Shown: positions 35,246 to 49,218, counted from the first letter of the stretch. The stretch: DNA of 64,000 bases from Aquila chrysaetos chrysaetos (GCF_900496995.4 NC_044004.1:83769538-83833537); one strand, 5' to 3'. The notes: a model not told the origin generated them from the sequence alone. Translations and numbers: made by a program.

Positions 35246-38200
35246 ACAGTCTTCTATTTCCCGCTTTACTATTGATGTTGCAGTGTCACAGTTCTGCACT
35301 GAAATCAGGTGTCTGCTCATGCAGATAAACTCTAACAGCCATTTCACCAGCCCGTGATGTGCTCTTTCAGTCACGATAGATATATACCACGTCCTTTAAA
35401 AACAGTGCACCCAAGCATTCAACAATCTGTTCAAGTCCGCCACTATGCTACCAGAGATATTGAAATGGTAGTCCCAGAGTGAAAAAAACCTAAATATTTA
35501 CTATAACATAGCTACTGTACAGAAATAATATTGTTTATTAGTAAAAAGTGCATATTGAAAGAAACATAACTAATGGCGTGTCCTTCAAAAAGGGTCTTCT
35601 ACCTGATCCTAGATTCAGACAAAATAATGTCAGGCTATCACACAAAAAGCTTTACGTACTTGCCATTTTTATTACTACATCAAGTCAAAGTGAAACCCAA
35701 ATCAATAACATTTGCAGAGTAGAAGAATAAAACATGCAGAACGTCACAAAGAAATAAACCATAGCGGGATGCAATGATACAGATTAAACCCTCCACAGTA
35801 AAAGGAATTAATCAGACCATGCTGGAACAAGAACTCTTCTAGTTCCACCAAAAAAAATACCCTCAGTACTCCAACCTCCCTGACATGTTGGTTGAGTCCA
35901 CTTTGCAATGGATTTAAGCACTCAGTTGTTTGATTTTGTGCATATAAATATCTATTGATACTAAACCCAGACTTTGTTCTAAGTCAGGAGACACACTGAC
36001 TTCAAGCTAATACTCAAAATACCTCTCTCTGACCTCTGTACCAACACTTTTCCATTTTACTTTCCCCCCTTGCCTGCTGACACAAATGGATCTGAAGACA
36101 GAGAGGGAAACACTTAGCACACATTGTGCAATCAGCTTTGACAAGAGAGCGCTGGGGCTTTGACAAGAGAGGACTGGCTGATAAGGACCTAATATTTGCT
36201 ACAGTTCCCCACTGATTATCTGGATGTTTAAAAAAAGTTTGGTTGGTCAAAAGACAACATTTCAGGCTGACATACATGATCAATAGGAGGAATCCTTTGG
36301 GGTTTGTGTACTTGTCTGCTAACAGAGTACAAGCTAAATCTTTCAGCCTCTCCTGTAGATCATTTCAACGTCAGCTCTTTATAGGAAACAAACTGGGAGG
36401 GTAGTCTGAATTTAATACTTCCAACTCTACAGATCCTGTTTTCTTCAGGAAGGACTGAGTATCCAAATATCCTCGGCCGGCATAAACAGCCGTCAATGTG
36501 TGGAATTCAAGAGAAAATCTCCACTGACTTACACCTTAGACAGGTAGATGTCCCCCCGAAGAGTCCAGCAATTCAGAGGTGAAATTAAATTGAGTTTTAA
36601 GAAGAGTGCTTTGCAAATTGCTACCCAGGAGAAAACACAAAGAAGCAGCAAGAAACAATGATATTCTGCACAAAATGAGCTAATCCAACTTATCAAGAAG
36701 TAAAAGGTAACTTCCTTATTTAAAAAGTAAGAAATATGGCTTCCATGTTAAATTCTTAATTGAAAAATTGCTCTATCCAACAATCCTACATGGAGAGTCA
36801 CTTGTATTTGCAAGTGGGTGCCTGGTTTCAAAAGGATTAGTTACCTTTCCAGCTTTTATATTTAGCTCTTTATTGGTCTCAGAATCACAGTAAATCAACA
36901 GATGGATGTCATCAACGTATGCAGTATGTAAAATGTCATAAAACAGAGAAGAAAAACCTAGTTAATTTTGCAAGGAAGGAGGTGCCAGAAGACTAATGCA
37001 TATCACCAGGGACATAGTTCCGGTACAACAGAAATTGGTTCCAGGGCACCATTCCAGGCCGTTCCAACTCCAAATGAGCACTGCGCAATACCAGTAATAC
37101 ATCACCATTTCAAATTGCTTATCAGTGTCTGAAAAATTGAGAAAGAACTGGAAATGAAGTTTACATATCTTTTAACGATACCTTCTAATTTTGAGGGGGA
37201 AGCAATAGCAAAGAGCATTTGAGAATCGCAGCTTTTAGTTTCATGAAGAAAGGGACTGGTTTGATTTACAGCTATATGACTTATTGCCACATCTGGCAAC
37301 ATAAGGCTAGGGAATTTTATGGGGAAGGAAATGCCACTTGATGCTTTTATAATTAAAGCAGACAATATATAGATAGTTTACACAAAGTGACTATTTTCTT
37401 TGGGAACATTCACCTAAAAGCTTGTGCCAGGAACAGTGGGGAGACTACATTCAAAATTACAACACAGATTGCTTTGGACCTTCATTTCTATGCTTTTCAT
37501 CATCCTGAATGGTTCACAGCAGAGACTAAGATATGATTTGGAATTCCCACTGCTCACCTGTATGAAATTATTACAGGAAGAAAAGTGGTTTTTTTTTCAG
37601 AAGGAGTAACGAGACCAAAGGCTCCTGAGAGTATGTGTCCGTGGAGGCTGATTTACTGAAGGAATATGAAAAGTTTCACATATTTGATAATTGCATCTTA
37701 CAGCTGGAGGAAGTTAGTAACACAGTGAGGGCCATACCTCCGGGGGAAGTCAGAAAAGCCAAGTTGAACCGTCCCAGTGGAAGCTGCTTTGCTCACAGTG
37801 CCTTCAAAACTCCGGCCCCGATGGTAGTTGCCGGGTCCTTGAAAATGTAGCCACAAGTTCTTTAGAAAATCTCACTGAATGTGCCAGAAAACCACATGCC
37901 ACTTCTTAGGCCAGCGACACAAAGTTGAGTTTGCTTCCATCCATGCACAAAGATGAAATTCATCTCTTACCATCCAAGCATAAAATTAAATTCTTCTCTT
38001 TACTCTGTCCTCTTGAATGAGCCAGATTCAACAGAAACATTTTCTGAACATTGCTAATCTAACTAGCCATTTGTTTGTACATTTACCAACTGTTGCCTTA
38101 CTCTCACAGAACCGCTTCTCCTGCAGAAAACAGACTGGGATTACTATGAAGAGTAACACATAATCATGACAAGATAAGCATTTAACACATTTAATTTGGC

Positions 38201-39595
38201 TTCTCTTTATTCCTTTGAATACCTAATTAACTTTTTTCTAAAAGCAACGTTACATTATCCTAGAGAACTCCCCAGCCTATTTGTCCTTAAAAAGGAGTCA
38301 CCCCAAAAAAATATCACAAAAGATTTGTCTTTACAGGAGGGGACCCCGTGAACTCTGTTTCATCCATGGAAAGCCAAGCACGTCTTTTCTGTGAGCAATG
38401 ATAATGAGAATTCAAGTCACTGCTTCAGATGCACATAACTATAACATCATACATATGCTCAGCAAAGCCAAAACAGTTTCTGCTATCACCTAAGCATTTC
38501 CTTTAAATGTTATTCTGAACAGACAGCTAGCAGAGACAGCACTGCAGTTCCTTTGCTGCTCTCTGTCCTCGATAGAAGGCACGTGGAAGCCAGGCAGGGA
38601 ATTCTTGTCCTGCACATGTAGAGGATCGACACAGTAGGGTCTCGATAGCTGTTGGCTCCGTAGGATACTTCCGTAACAGCAGTTCCGATAGCGACAGACA
38701 TTGGCATATTCAGACCAACTGTAAGTCTGTGCTTATGATCAATGTATCTACAGAAGCCTGAGCAGTGTTGGACCAACCTCATAGTGCTGCTTCTGCTGTT
38801 GACAGAGGTGCTGTGCACTGTAAAGAACCTGAAACCACAGTACTTACTAACAATGTTGACTGTTTAGCCAAGACAGTGTGTTTTATCTGGACTGATGTTG
38901 CTCCTTAAATTTCTGCAGGTTTTGGGAAAAATTCCAGATCAACTGAAGCAGTTTGAGCTGTTAGACAGAATTCATGCTTCTAATTACTATAATTCACTAT
39001 AATAGGCCTCTGAAGGCTTTCCATTTTTGGCTAAGTTCTTTTAATGGGGCTCAAGTTGGATCTGTATGTCTTACAACTTAAAATGTTTTAAATAAACACA
39101 CCGTGCAGAAATCTTATTCATCTTCAGAAAAAATGTGCATTTGTTAAAACAACAAGCTGAAAAACCTGTACTAATACATAGAAAAAGAGAACAACTTCAA
39201 ATGAAGAAGTATTGTCCTAACGAAGATTAGTTTTACGTCAAAAAGTGTCATCTGTTTCAGCTTGATGTTTCTACTAGAATGATGGGGAGCTGTGCTGAAA
39301 TGATACAACTGGGGATTTTACTCTGGATATATTAAGAATGTGTGTTGACCAAAAGCATTCAGGGAAGAATTTGACCGAATGTTTGACTGACAATAAATCT
39401 TGAAAGGCTTGGCTGAGGAGGGATGTATTCAGAAGAAAAAACTTGCATCAGATACTGACTTCTGTGGAGATCCATGGCAGAGAAGTCTGGTTTTTAATAT
39501 CAGTTTTCAGAAAACAGAAGTATCTTAAGTAGGTTGCAAAGCTTCACTTACCCCACTTTCTGACCGTCTGCTGGGTGCAAAAGTAGATCACCACA
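35246..39595. other. Flanking DNA, no gene recognised
   Basis: AT-rich. Contains a 22-bp tandem duplication at 36135-36178 and some CpGs around 38570-38700. Frames such as the 102-codon one on the minus strand at 38510-38818 have no recognisable domain. Confidence 0.45.
36135..36178 (+). repeat. 22-bp tandem duplication
   Basis: GCTTTGACAAGAGAG begins at 36135 and again at 36157; the remainder of each unit (CGCTGGG versus GACTGGC) has diverged. A local slippage or duplication event of no evident function. Confidence 0.85.
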
Positions 39596-39709
39596 AAATC
39601 ACAGCATAACTGAGGCTGGAAGGAGCCTCTGGAGATCTCTAGTCCAACTCAGAGCAGGGTCAACTAGAGTCAGTTGCTCCGCACCTTGTGCAGTTCAGTT
39701 ATGGCTAGA
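39596..39709 (-). mobile_element. CR1 LINE, short 3' fragment
   Basis: AAATCACAGCATAACTGAGG, GGCTGGAAGGAGCCTCTGGA and AGTCCAACTCAGAGCAGGGT are the reverse complement of a CR1 3' end (AATCACAGAATGGTTGAGGTTGGAAGGGACCTCTGG..). Only about 115 bases remain, and divergence is higher than in the 23.1-kb copy. The left end is the CR1 3' end, without the octamer tail. Confidence 0.85.
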
Positions 39710-42700
39710 TGAATGAAAAAATTTAAGACCTAATTCCACCGTTCTTATGTTAAAAATAACTGCTTACCCTGTGATCAACACAGAAAATCAATGCAACCTC
39801 TCTCACACAGAAGATTTCATCAACTTGAGGAAAGCAAGGGAAAGCTGCAAGTTTAAGAGCTGAAACTATAGGACTAAAAATCATTCCAGCATTAACACCT
39901 GAATTTTTGTACTTCCCTAAGAAAGGACTATAAGAGTAGCGAATAGCAAGGGGAAAAGAAATATCAAAACAGAGAGTGAAATATGAAAAAGGCAGATATG
40001 CTTACTTAGAAGGTAAGAATCTAAATGCAAAGATGAAAAGAAAAAGTCCATAGAAAAATAAAAATTAAGACAGAGACAGTTGGTATTTCCCAAAGTACAC
40101 CTACTGAAAATATTAAAAGTGAATATATTCAACATGCCTGAACAGCCCCTACAGCACTATCTATGATTCTTGGGCAGGATTTTCTTAAGTCTTCAACATT
40201 TGACTTCATTCAGATTCCACTAAAACACAGACATTGTCTCAGCAACTCCAAACCGAAAGAAATTAGAGAAGGCAGAACCAACTTAGGTGCTCCTGTACCA
40301 CGACAGCTGAAGACTCTGAAATATGGGATACTTTTCTCAGGGTCTGCTTATGCCAATATTAGACTACTGAAAGATTGGACTATAAATGGCCATGGTGGAC
40401 TTTCTTCATTCTCATTCAACTAGAAAAAGCTTACTTGCTCTTAGGGATATATTTTATTGTGTTTAGCTGCAACTTAATCCAGAGTGAGTGGAACATTTAA
40501 TGAAAAATTCATGCCATTCAAATTGGATGTCACTCAAATTCACAAGACCGTCACAATTTCCACTAATTAAGCAGCTCTGAACCTTTAGGAATAAAAGGGT
40601 TGTATATGCAAGATTGTGTGAAATCACGAGACAATCTGAGGTTCTGATACAGCACCAAAAGGAGATTGGCAATGGTGTTGCTATTTTTGTAAAGGATTAA
40701 AAAGTTCATGTTTTTTGATGATTCACTCTCCTTACTAACTGAAAGTAACTCTTCTACAAGTTCACCTACAATCACATACAAACACTCAGAGCTATATGTT
40801 AATGTACTAGGTGACTCAGGTAAGAGACAGACATTTCTGTCAGTTTTGATTTTACATCATCCAAGAATGGATTCCAGTCCGTTCCCACTGTACACCATGT
40901 TTTGGAGTTCCCCTCACCCTCATTGCGATGATTACTTCAGAAATCCTTGCATTAGCTTTGCAAAACTACATCAGATACTGCATGTAAAAATTCAAGAGAA
41001 CAACACTTTGAGCAAATGCCATCCCCTTTTTCCCCACCAAGGCACTCCTGTTTTCTGACACACCCTAACAGTTGAATCTGATGGTCTCAATCCAGTAAAT
41101 TTCAGTAAGTTCTGGATTTTTTTCAAATCAGCTGCCCTCCTCCACTCCCAGTAAGGTCAATTTTACTACACGTGCATTGGTAACTCAGTATCCGTATTAC
41201 CATAAACCAAAAGAAGACAGCCCCAGCCGCTCACAGGACAAAGATAGCACAATCAATACAATACTGCACTATAGACTAACATGGGGTAGAGCTGCTGAGG
41301 CAGCTTTGCTGCTCCTGCCTCTTGCCTTTACACAGGACACAGTCATTGATTTTCTCTCGTTTCTGTGGCCAGCAATGATTTCTTCTCTTAGGTTATTCAT
41401 TTAAAAGAAAAGTCGAACCCCCCCACCAAGTCAGAACAAAGAGAAGCAGCGGCAGTCCCACAGAATTTGTTCTTCCCAAAAGAAAGGCACAAACCAGAAA
41501 ATGGATTGTTTTCTGTTGGGGAAGGATGCAAGATGACTCCTTCTGCACAGAGCCCAGGATGATGCCAGTACCAGTCTCCCTTTGCAAGATCAGGTTGAAG
41601 CCTGAGGACGGAAAATGGATGAAGATTAACATGCTCTTACTGTCCCACACATGACATAAACATCATAAATATTCTGCAAGATAACATGCAAAGGGCTTTC
41701 TGTCCCAAGGTAACGTACTCTCCTACAGCAGCTGTATGCAAACGTCACATATCCCACCCGTAACTCCCATCCCACTAGTAACACAAAATCACGTATATGA
41801 AACAATTTGTATCCTTAATTAACACAAACTCAGAATTTGCCAAGCTGAATCACGTAACTTGTTCTCCTAGTCCTCTACTAATGTTGGCCACTGGTAAAAT
41901 TGAGCACTATATACTCCAGACAAAGAAGGCAGCCACCCTTCAACCCACACACCGCAGAAATCACTTAGGCATTCCCTAAAGCTGAGATTGAACTGTCCTC
42001 CACATCACAACGTTACAGACATGGTTAGTAATCAGCAAAATATGTAGCCCATTAGAAAACCTAACCTCAGCATTTCCTTTTATTATACGATGCTTAAGTC
42101 AGCTCCTAAACATCCCACAGATGTTTAGTCAGCATCTGTTCAAAGCCCATTGCCCTTCTACTATATCAGGTATGTCTTTGTTCTCATCACCTACGAAAGG
42201 ATGAAAGAAGGAAAAAGTAAGCATTGATCACTTTATACATAATCATTTGCATCCCATCTAGTATTTATCCTTTCCAGACTCGGCAGGTAAACTCTAGGTT
42301 TATACTCTCCTTCACTCGCTCTCCCTCAGTATTGGAATCCTGTCCTCCTGGCTGCATCTCAGGAATACAAAATAGTAGCAGCCTCTTCAGGTTTTGTTGT
42401 TTTTTTGATTTTGTAACTCTTTCTGTCACTCTTACTCTTCTTGGCCATGCTCTGGAAATGAATGTAGACTTCAGATGCAGTCATCGTCTCAGAGCCTGGG
42501 TGGTCTAAGCATCAAAACACAGCCGGGGACAGAGCTGGGTGAGGAGACAAGAAAATATTATTTCTCTATTAATACATTAATGACTTTGTCCTGATTGCTA
42601 TCAGTACCAAGGAATTTCACTCCCAGTCTGATAGGCGTAACAGAACTGACACCTCCGTTTTTCCGCCACGCTAGTCCTATCGTCAGCCTTAAATTTTGCC

Positions 42701-43279
42701 TCCTCCTGAAAGGAGTTATTGCTCTGTAAAAATGAAGTATTCTGCTGCTGCTGTTATCTGTTAATTAGCATCAATTGGTTTCTGGAAAAGTGTTATGCTC
42801 TCTAGCTATAAATATATCTAAAAAGGTGTTTTTCTAAGGTTTCCTTCAGAATCATACAATTTAATAAAGTCAAAGGCAGGAAGGATGAATAAGAGCCTTT
42901 GGGGAGCTGATCAGCTGAGACACAGCCAAGATCTTCATCAGTTTCAGCAGTTTAAAATTAGAATTTGCAATTTAAAGGAAGGCTTTATGATATTCTGAAA
43001 TTTAGTGCTCCTTACTGGAATTCCTCTTCCCAAGACGCTAATGCCTGCCTTTTTTTATACTACTGCTTTCCTTTAGCAGGTTTAATCCTGCTCCTACAGA
43101 AACCCAGGGCAAAACTCTAAAGGATTTCTCATGCTAAAGACACTGACAAAATAAGAAATACCAATAAACAACTAATGTGCTAAGCATTATTTTTTTAAAA
43201 GAGATTACTCCTCTGGCTTATCCTGAGGTAAGAGATTAAGTTTGTTAGGTTTAGAAGATTCTTCAGCATACTGCCTTTC

Positions 43280-43297
43280 AAAAAAAAAAAAAAAAAA
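43280..43297 (+). repeat. Poly-A run of 18
   Basis: Homopolymer followed by GGCACAG; no associated retroposon recognised. Confidence 0.9.
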
Positions 43298-44269
43298 GGC
43301 ACAGAAAGGAGGGAGCATTAAACTCAGGAGAAGCGTGCGATAATAACAGAGAGAGAAGTACTATAATATCATATGATACCATAAGATCATATATAAGCAC
43401 CATTTGTAGAATTTTTACTATTGTTAAGTTACTGTTTCACCATCCGTACTTCTCCCTTCCCATTCCTTTCCTGCAGCCTCTGATTATCCCTGTGCTTCTT
43501 CTGCCGGCTCCTACACTGTTCTTCCCTTTGCACTCCATCCATTTTTTTCTAGGCTTGCTCGTTCTCCTCCCTTCTCTGCTTCTAACCTCTTTTGCCACCT
43601 TCTCCTGTTAGACTATTCCCCTCCCAACCTCTGTCCCTCTAGCTGTCCTGTTAAGCGAAACGTAACACCCTATCTGAACTGGAAATCAATCTCCCAAATG
43701 CACGGTAACTGGGTAACTTTGAAGCCAGGCAGAAACACCTGCATTATTTCGACAGCTCAGAGTGAGCGTGATCATTTTGCACAGATAAAGCAGTGCTTTC
43801 AGTGGTGTCTGCTTGCTTTGTTTTCTTTCACATTATCTAAATTGAAATATGCAGTAGGGAAGTGTCAGCAGATGGAGATGATGTACATGTTGGCAATATG
43901 TTAAAGAAGATTACGAAAAGAAAAGAAGGCAACGTTGGCTTCTGGATACATAAAGCCTCTGACTTAAGAGGGACAACAGCTGACATTCTCACACCACTGC
44001 TCCAACGAGAGAAATCAATTCCTGGGATAGCAGCAAGGTAGGAGGGAACATGGGCAAAAGGGGAAATCATGCAAGTAAAATAAAAGATTAATTCAGGGCT
44101 TGTGCAAATAAAGCTATTATAACGCACATAAATGCTGCAACAGAGAAGATAAAGGAAACCCAAGGCAGCGAACAGAAAACGCAAAGCTAGAGCTGACCCA
44201 AACCAGTAACTGCCAAGTGCAGCATCCAACCTGATCGCAGCCCCAGGACGCTCGGCCAAGAGGACCAGG

Positions 44270-44292
44270 GCTCCCTGCTTGACCCAGGGAGC
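44270..44292. other. Hairpin in a CpG-enriched patch
   Basis: GCTCCCTG (44270-44277) and CAGGGAGC (44285-44292) are exact reverse complements around a 7-base loop. It sits in about 190 bases with roughly ten CpGs, within a long minus-strand open frame (43837-44403) that I do not consider coding. Function unknown. Confidence 0.6.
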
Positions 44293-46343
44293 GAGGGGCG
44301 GAACTGTGGAAACCCCGTACGCATGACTGCTCTCTCTTGCCCGTTTCTGAAGATATCTACTAGTACAGGTGTTGTGAGCTTGCGTACCGCAGAGGACTGT
44401 CACCTTCCCTCTACAGAGAGTCTTCCCTTCCCATCAGTGAGAATGACGTCCTGAAATCCCACGGTGGAAGGTTTTGCGCTCTGATTCCATCTAGTTCGAT
44501 CCCTTATATTTCTGCCTACAAAAAAGTAAAACGTGGTCCATTTATTAGGACCCACACAATTTTTCAACATTAGCATCTCAGAGGCACAGTAGTGTATTTG
44601 CAGTTTGCTGAGCACAGCTTTGTACTTAAATCCTAGTCCACGGACTGAGGTGAGGACGACATACCCAAAATGTCTCACTCTGGCCCTTCAGAATATTTAA
44701 GTCAAGAATCTACTTGGCGGTTGTTTTGTAAAAGAAAAAAAAAGACCCTTTAGTTTCTCCATCTCATTCCTAAACCTGGCAATTCTCCCTTTGACTTCAT
44801 TCCTTCTCTCCTCCCACTGCCTGCCCCGCCACTTCACAGCAAGAGTATTGCTCAGAAACTGTCTGTTGTAAGTTTAAAGCATCTGTCAAATATAAGCAAG
44901 GAAAGTGTATTGAATTTCATGTTTCGTTTGGGAAATCTGGTTTTGTCTGTTTTAACCAATTACAAAATTTTCTCCAACAAAAACATCTATTTGTGTGTCT
45001 TCTATTAAAATTAGTTGTATATTCCTCCAACGCAAAATGTGATGAAGCCAGCCAAAAGTATGAGCCAATGAATAGTCTCCAGCATGTTGGTCTTTTTCTT
45101 TTATGGAATTAGTTAAAAATCAGTATATTTATTGATTCCTTAAAACCTTTTTCTAATAAATGGACTAATTCTGCTGCAATGCATTTCAGTTTTTATTACA
45201 ATGATGCAAAATGTCTTCTTTTTTCCATTTTGGAAAAATTAAGATTAGGCAATGCATTTAAGTATAGTAAAAAAACAAGCAAAAAGGTTAGAAGAAACAG
45301 CAAAATAGGACATATCGGTGCATGCAGCAGTTTTCTTGCCAATTTCTGTAGGGTAATTCTATTAAAACTGCTAACAGATCACACACTATCTGTATATGCT
45401 GCCTTTTAACAAAGTTAAGTGCATTTTAATACAAATGCTATGGTCTCCAGTGACCTGCTGGTATACAAATCAAATCTATGGTTGCTGGCTATGGGCCAGA
45501 TAAATTCAAACCATGTGAAAGGCCTCTTCTACATTTTATTGCTTCTTTTTTTTACCCCAGGTTTATTTAAGAAAAAATACTTTGCACATCTCTCAAGCAC
45601 AGCTTGCCTTAGCATAAGAAATGTGTTTTTTCACCAGCATAGTTCACCAAAAAAGGTCATCTTAAAATTGGGAATTATTTTATTATTATGTTTAAAATAT
45701 TATATTTAATTTGATTAACTATGATTAATGGTATGACCATAATTAATTGATGAACTGTAGTGATGCATATGAGTTGAGTAAGATGTTCAACACTATTGCA
45801 TTTTTCACAGCCCTCTCTCCATAAAACCATACAATAGTAAATACGATAGTTATTGGTACATCTCTTAAGACACTCAGCTAGTCTAAATCAAGACAAATTA
45901 ATTGACTTTAATGGAGGGATGCTAATATATATTATTTTGGTCACTGTTTCTACTATTTGAGAAGAAATTATTGGTAGGTTATTGTTTTAGATCTTTCACA
46001 GCCTCATTTTCACAATAACGTAAGAACCCAATATTTTTCATCCTGGCATTATGTATTTTAACGTGGCCTTTCTCCAGCATTTTCCACTTTGCTCGTTAAA
46101 AGGACACGACTGAAGTAACACCATAGCAGGGAATGAAAGAATCACTACTAAAATACATCTTGACTTCAGAACAGCCTGAGATTATGCATCAATGCTTGGA
46201 AGAAATCACTCTTGGCAGCTCATGTAATATTTGGTGCCGTTCCTAACACCTGAATTCCTGGACTAATGTAATTAGAGGGCACACAACTGGCATAAGCTTT
46301 TACAAGTGAGTGCAACTGCTTTATTTAAAGATCAACCTTGGAC

Positions 46344-46347
<4 letters not shown>

Positions 46348-46375
<28 letters not shown>
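46348..46375 (+). repeat. Poly-A run of 28
   Basis: The longest homopolymer in the window, preceded by GACTCTT and followed by GTTCAATTACAAC. No mRNA-like sequence, polyadenylation signal or flanking duplication is evident, so it is called a simple repeat rather than a processed pseudogene tail. Confidence 0.92.
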
Positions 46376-46378
<3 letters not shown>

Positions 46379-47576
46379 CAATTACAACAGTTGCCTTTTA
46401 CCTTGACTTTCATCTGGCATTCAATGAAAAGCCAGGCACTCTCCTTCACAAAAGTAAATGGCCAAATTTTATGCTACGCAAGACTTTTGTGTCACCCTAA
46501 TCTCAGAGAGAGTTGCAATCATCTGTGGGGCCACCGTGTAATCTCTTTCCTATACAGCAATAAAGGCCTGACAATATAACGGCACTTTCCACAGCCTTGC
46601 ACTGAAGGCCTCCATTGAACAACGCTAAACATCATCCTTTTTTCCACTGACCTGCTGACTTAGGGAGTTGACATTGGTCAGACACTGAAAAGACAGCGGA
46701 AATTCTAGAGGCAGAGAAAGGCAGATGAAATGACCGAGACAGTCTTGCAAGCAAATCTCAACTGTTTCCTCGGACTTTCACGTCCAGTGCAGGCATTTGA
46801 AATCTATCCACAAAAAGCGAGTCAAAAGACCACAAGACTGAGACATGTTGACTCAAGAGGAACTACTGTCTGGACGGACAGATGACAGTCTAGAAACTGG
46901 AATTAGCATTTGTTTTCAAAAAATCCTCATTGTATCTCACTTCTTACTTATGTGTACTTACATTCCACAATTTCCGTCACGTATAGAAGGAACATCAAGG
47001 AGTCAAATTCGTATATAAAAGACACAGGGGGAAGAAGACAAGTTGTTAAGCATTGTAAATACAGTTAGCATTACAATTTCAAGTTCACTGTTGGAGGCTT
47101 AGCAAAGAAGCTGAACCGATAGGGTGGACAAGTTTAAGTTTCATGAAACTCGGCACTTAAAAGACCTTATGGGAGACAGAGCAACCAACCGTCACAACTG
47201 TCTGGGGACTCCCTGAAAGTAATTAGCTCAGCTCGTTGAAGAAAATTCTCTGATTCCTGCCAGATCCCACAGCCTTTTCGATCGACAGCATCATATAGTC
47301 AGCGTTGCTGAAGGCTACTCAAAAAATCTAGCACTTCTCTCAAATAACACCACACTGCTCCTGAGTCCTCATCCACCTCTCCTCAAATAATTTCCAAAAA
47401 ACCCAACTAGCTGATGGTTACAAAACTGGAGGACGGCTGATCCTGTTAGAGTCGGTCAGCTGCCACTTTCTCAGAAGTCTTTCCAAGAAATGAGAGGGCA
47501 CAGACAAGGCAGGAGTAAGCAGTAATATTACCCTCCAGGAGAAGATTCCTCTGCAAGAGCCAGACTGCTCCAAAGA

Positions 47577-47600
47577 CTCCTGTAGAAATCTCTACAGGAG
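47577..47600. other. Exact hairpin, 10-bp stem and 4-base loop
   Basis: CTCCTGTAGA (47577-47586), loop AATC, TCTACAGGAG (47591-47600). A perfect 10-bp stem with half GC. It could fold in RNA from either strand; too short for a miRNA precursor by itself. Probably chance or a remnant of a palindromic repeat. Confidence 0.75.
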
Positions 47601-49218
47601 ATCTGAAATAAGCTTGGAAGACGTCAGGATTTCTAGAGGCTCCACCTGCGACAAGAGGAATACAGGACGCTGGGAGTTTTATCTCCTTGTGATTTTAAGT
47701 CTTGCTAAAACTGCTTCTGAAAGCTTCCTCACAATTAATACAGAGCATACTAAAATTTCCTCAAAAGCAGTGAGTGTCTTCCTCTGAAACTGACTGGCAG
47801 CATTAGAGGAGTGGTCTGTAGATGCTATAGCGGAGGAGCAGGAATCTGAACAAAAAACCCCAAACAAACAGCGTTCTTACTGGCAAAGCCGATCAGATTG
47901 ACGACAAAACCCTTGCCAGTGCTACCTCGTGTCCTCCTTGCTGCTTCACAGTGCTCTAAGGGAGACTGCGTGTGCCTGCGAGGAGGAGACCGGCTGCAGT
48001 GCCCCTCAGAGAGCCTTTACTCCTGTCAGAAGGATGGATGAGTCAAGTATAAAGCTGTGCGACAGCTGTAACAAAATGGGAGCAAGAACTAACCGACTCA
48101 AGACAAAATAGGCTTTACCATAAAAATTATGAAACCATGAGTAAGAGGACAACTTTCCTTGCAGTCTGCATTTCTTTCCCTTCAGCCAGACAGTTGAGCT
48201 ATGACTTTCAGAAATAGTATTGAAATGAACTTCACCACAAAAAGAGAAGACAATAATTTTCCGATTGTTACAGTAACGTATGCAATGGTGATCATTAGAT
48301 CTCTTAACTCCAAGCCCTTAAACTTTTACCAGCTTCGGGTGGGTTTCTGCAACCAGAGAGATCCATATATTGAGAAGTCTGATTGGTAATCTCAAAGAAA
48401 ATTAATCAGACTTAAAATAGCAACACTGGATTTCATCAGATGCAAGGGCTACTGAACTCCCAAATGCCATATCACACTTACCCACCAATTCTTTTACTAA
48501 CAGCAAGTGATTTCATGTTACATTTAATACTATTGTTACACAAACATCTGATCAAACAGCAACTTTTCATCTCACCCCAATCAGAGCAGGGCTACCTTAT
48601 GCTTATAAATACCATCTCTTAAGGCAACAGCCTGAAGATCTTTATGCGGTAAGTAGTCTTCCTTTGCAAAGCTTCTGTTTTTCACATTTCACCAGTTCTG
48701 CAGCTCCCTCGCTGCTACTTCTGGATCTGGTTTTGATTTAAAAAGAATTTGGAAGTGTACATTGATTAAAACAGCATTATTGAAAACTTCATGCCTTTTA
48801 CAAGATCTCACTGTTTCTGAATTAGCATTATGTAAACATACACAAAAGAACTCATAAAAAAACCCCTTAATTTTAACAATGATTGCCTTTTGATATCTCT
48901 TCTCCAAAAAAACCTTTGTTTCATTGGCGACCATTAAAATATCTGCCCTTAAGGTTTCTTCCTATACCTCTCAGGAGAGAAGGTTGAAGACGGGGTGAGA
49001 AGAGAAGATGATGCTTCTAATCTCGTCATAAAATTTGACAGAAAATCTGCAAAAATTCCTAAAATTCATTATATTACACTATATATCGCCTTCCTTTTGT
49101 TCACACTGTCAAGTAATGTATGCTGAAAACTCAGTATGAAGTAAAAGCATTCAAGGTCCATCCATGTAAAGTGTATTATAAGAAATGAACCAACACACAC
49201 AAACTGCCTGAGCAACAA

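Larger units (their letters stand above)
39710..49218. other. Flanking DNA; AT-rich block at 44.8-46.3 kb
   Basis: No gene recognised. Contents include an 18-A run at 43280-43297, a small CpG-enriched patch with a hairpin near 44215-44340, a 28-A run at 46348-46375 and an exact hairpin at 47577-47600. The stretch 44880-46300 is unusually AT-rich and poor in repeats, with several TAATTA/ATTAAT motifs (findings). Confidence 0.45.
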
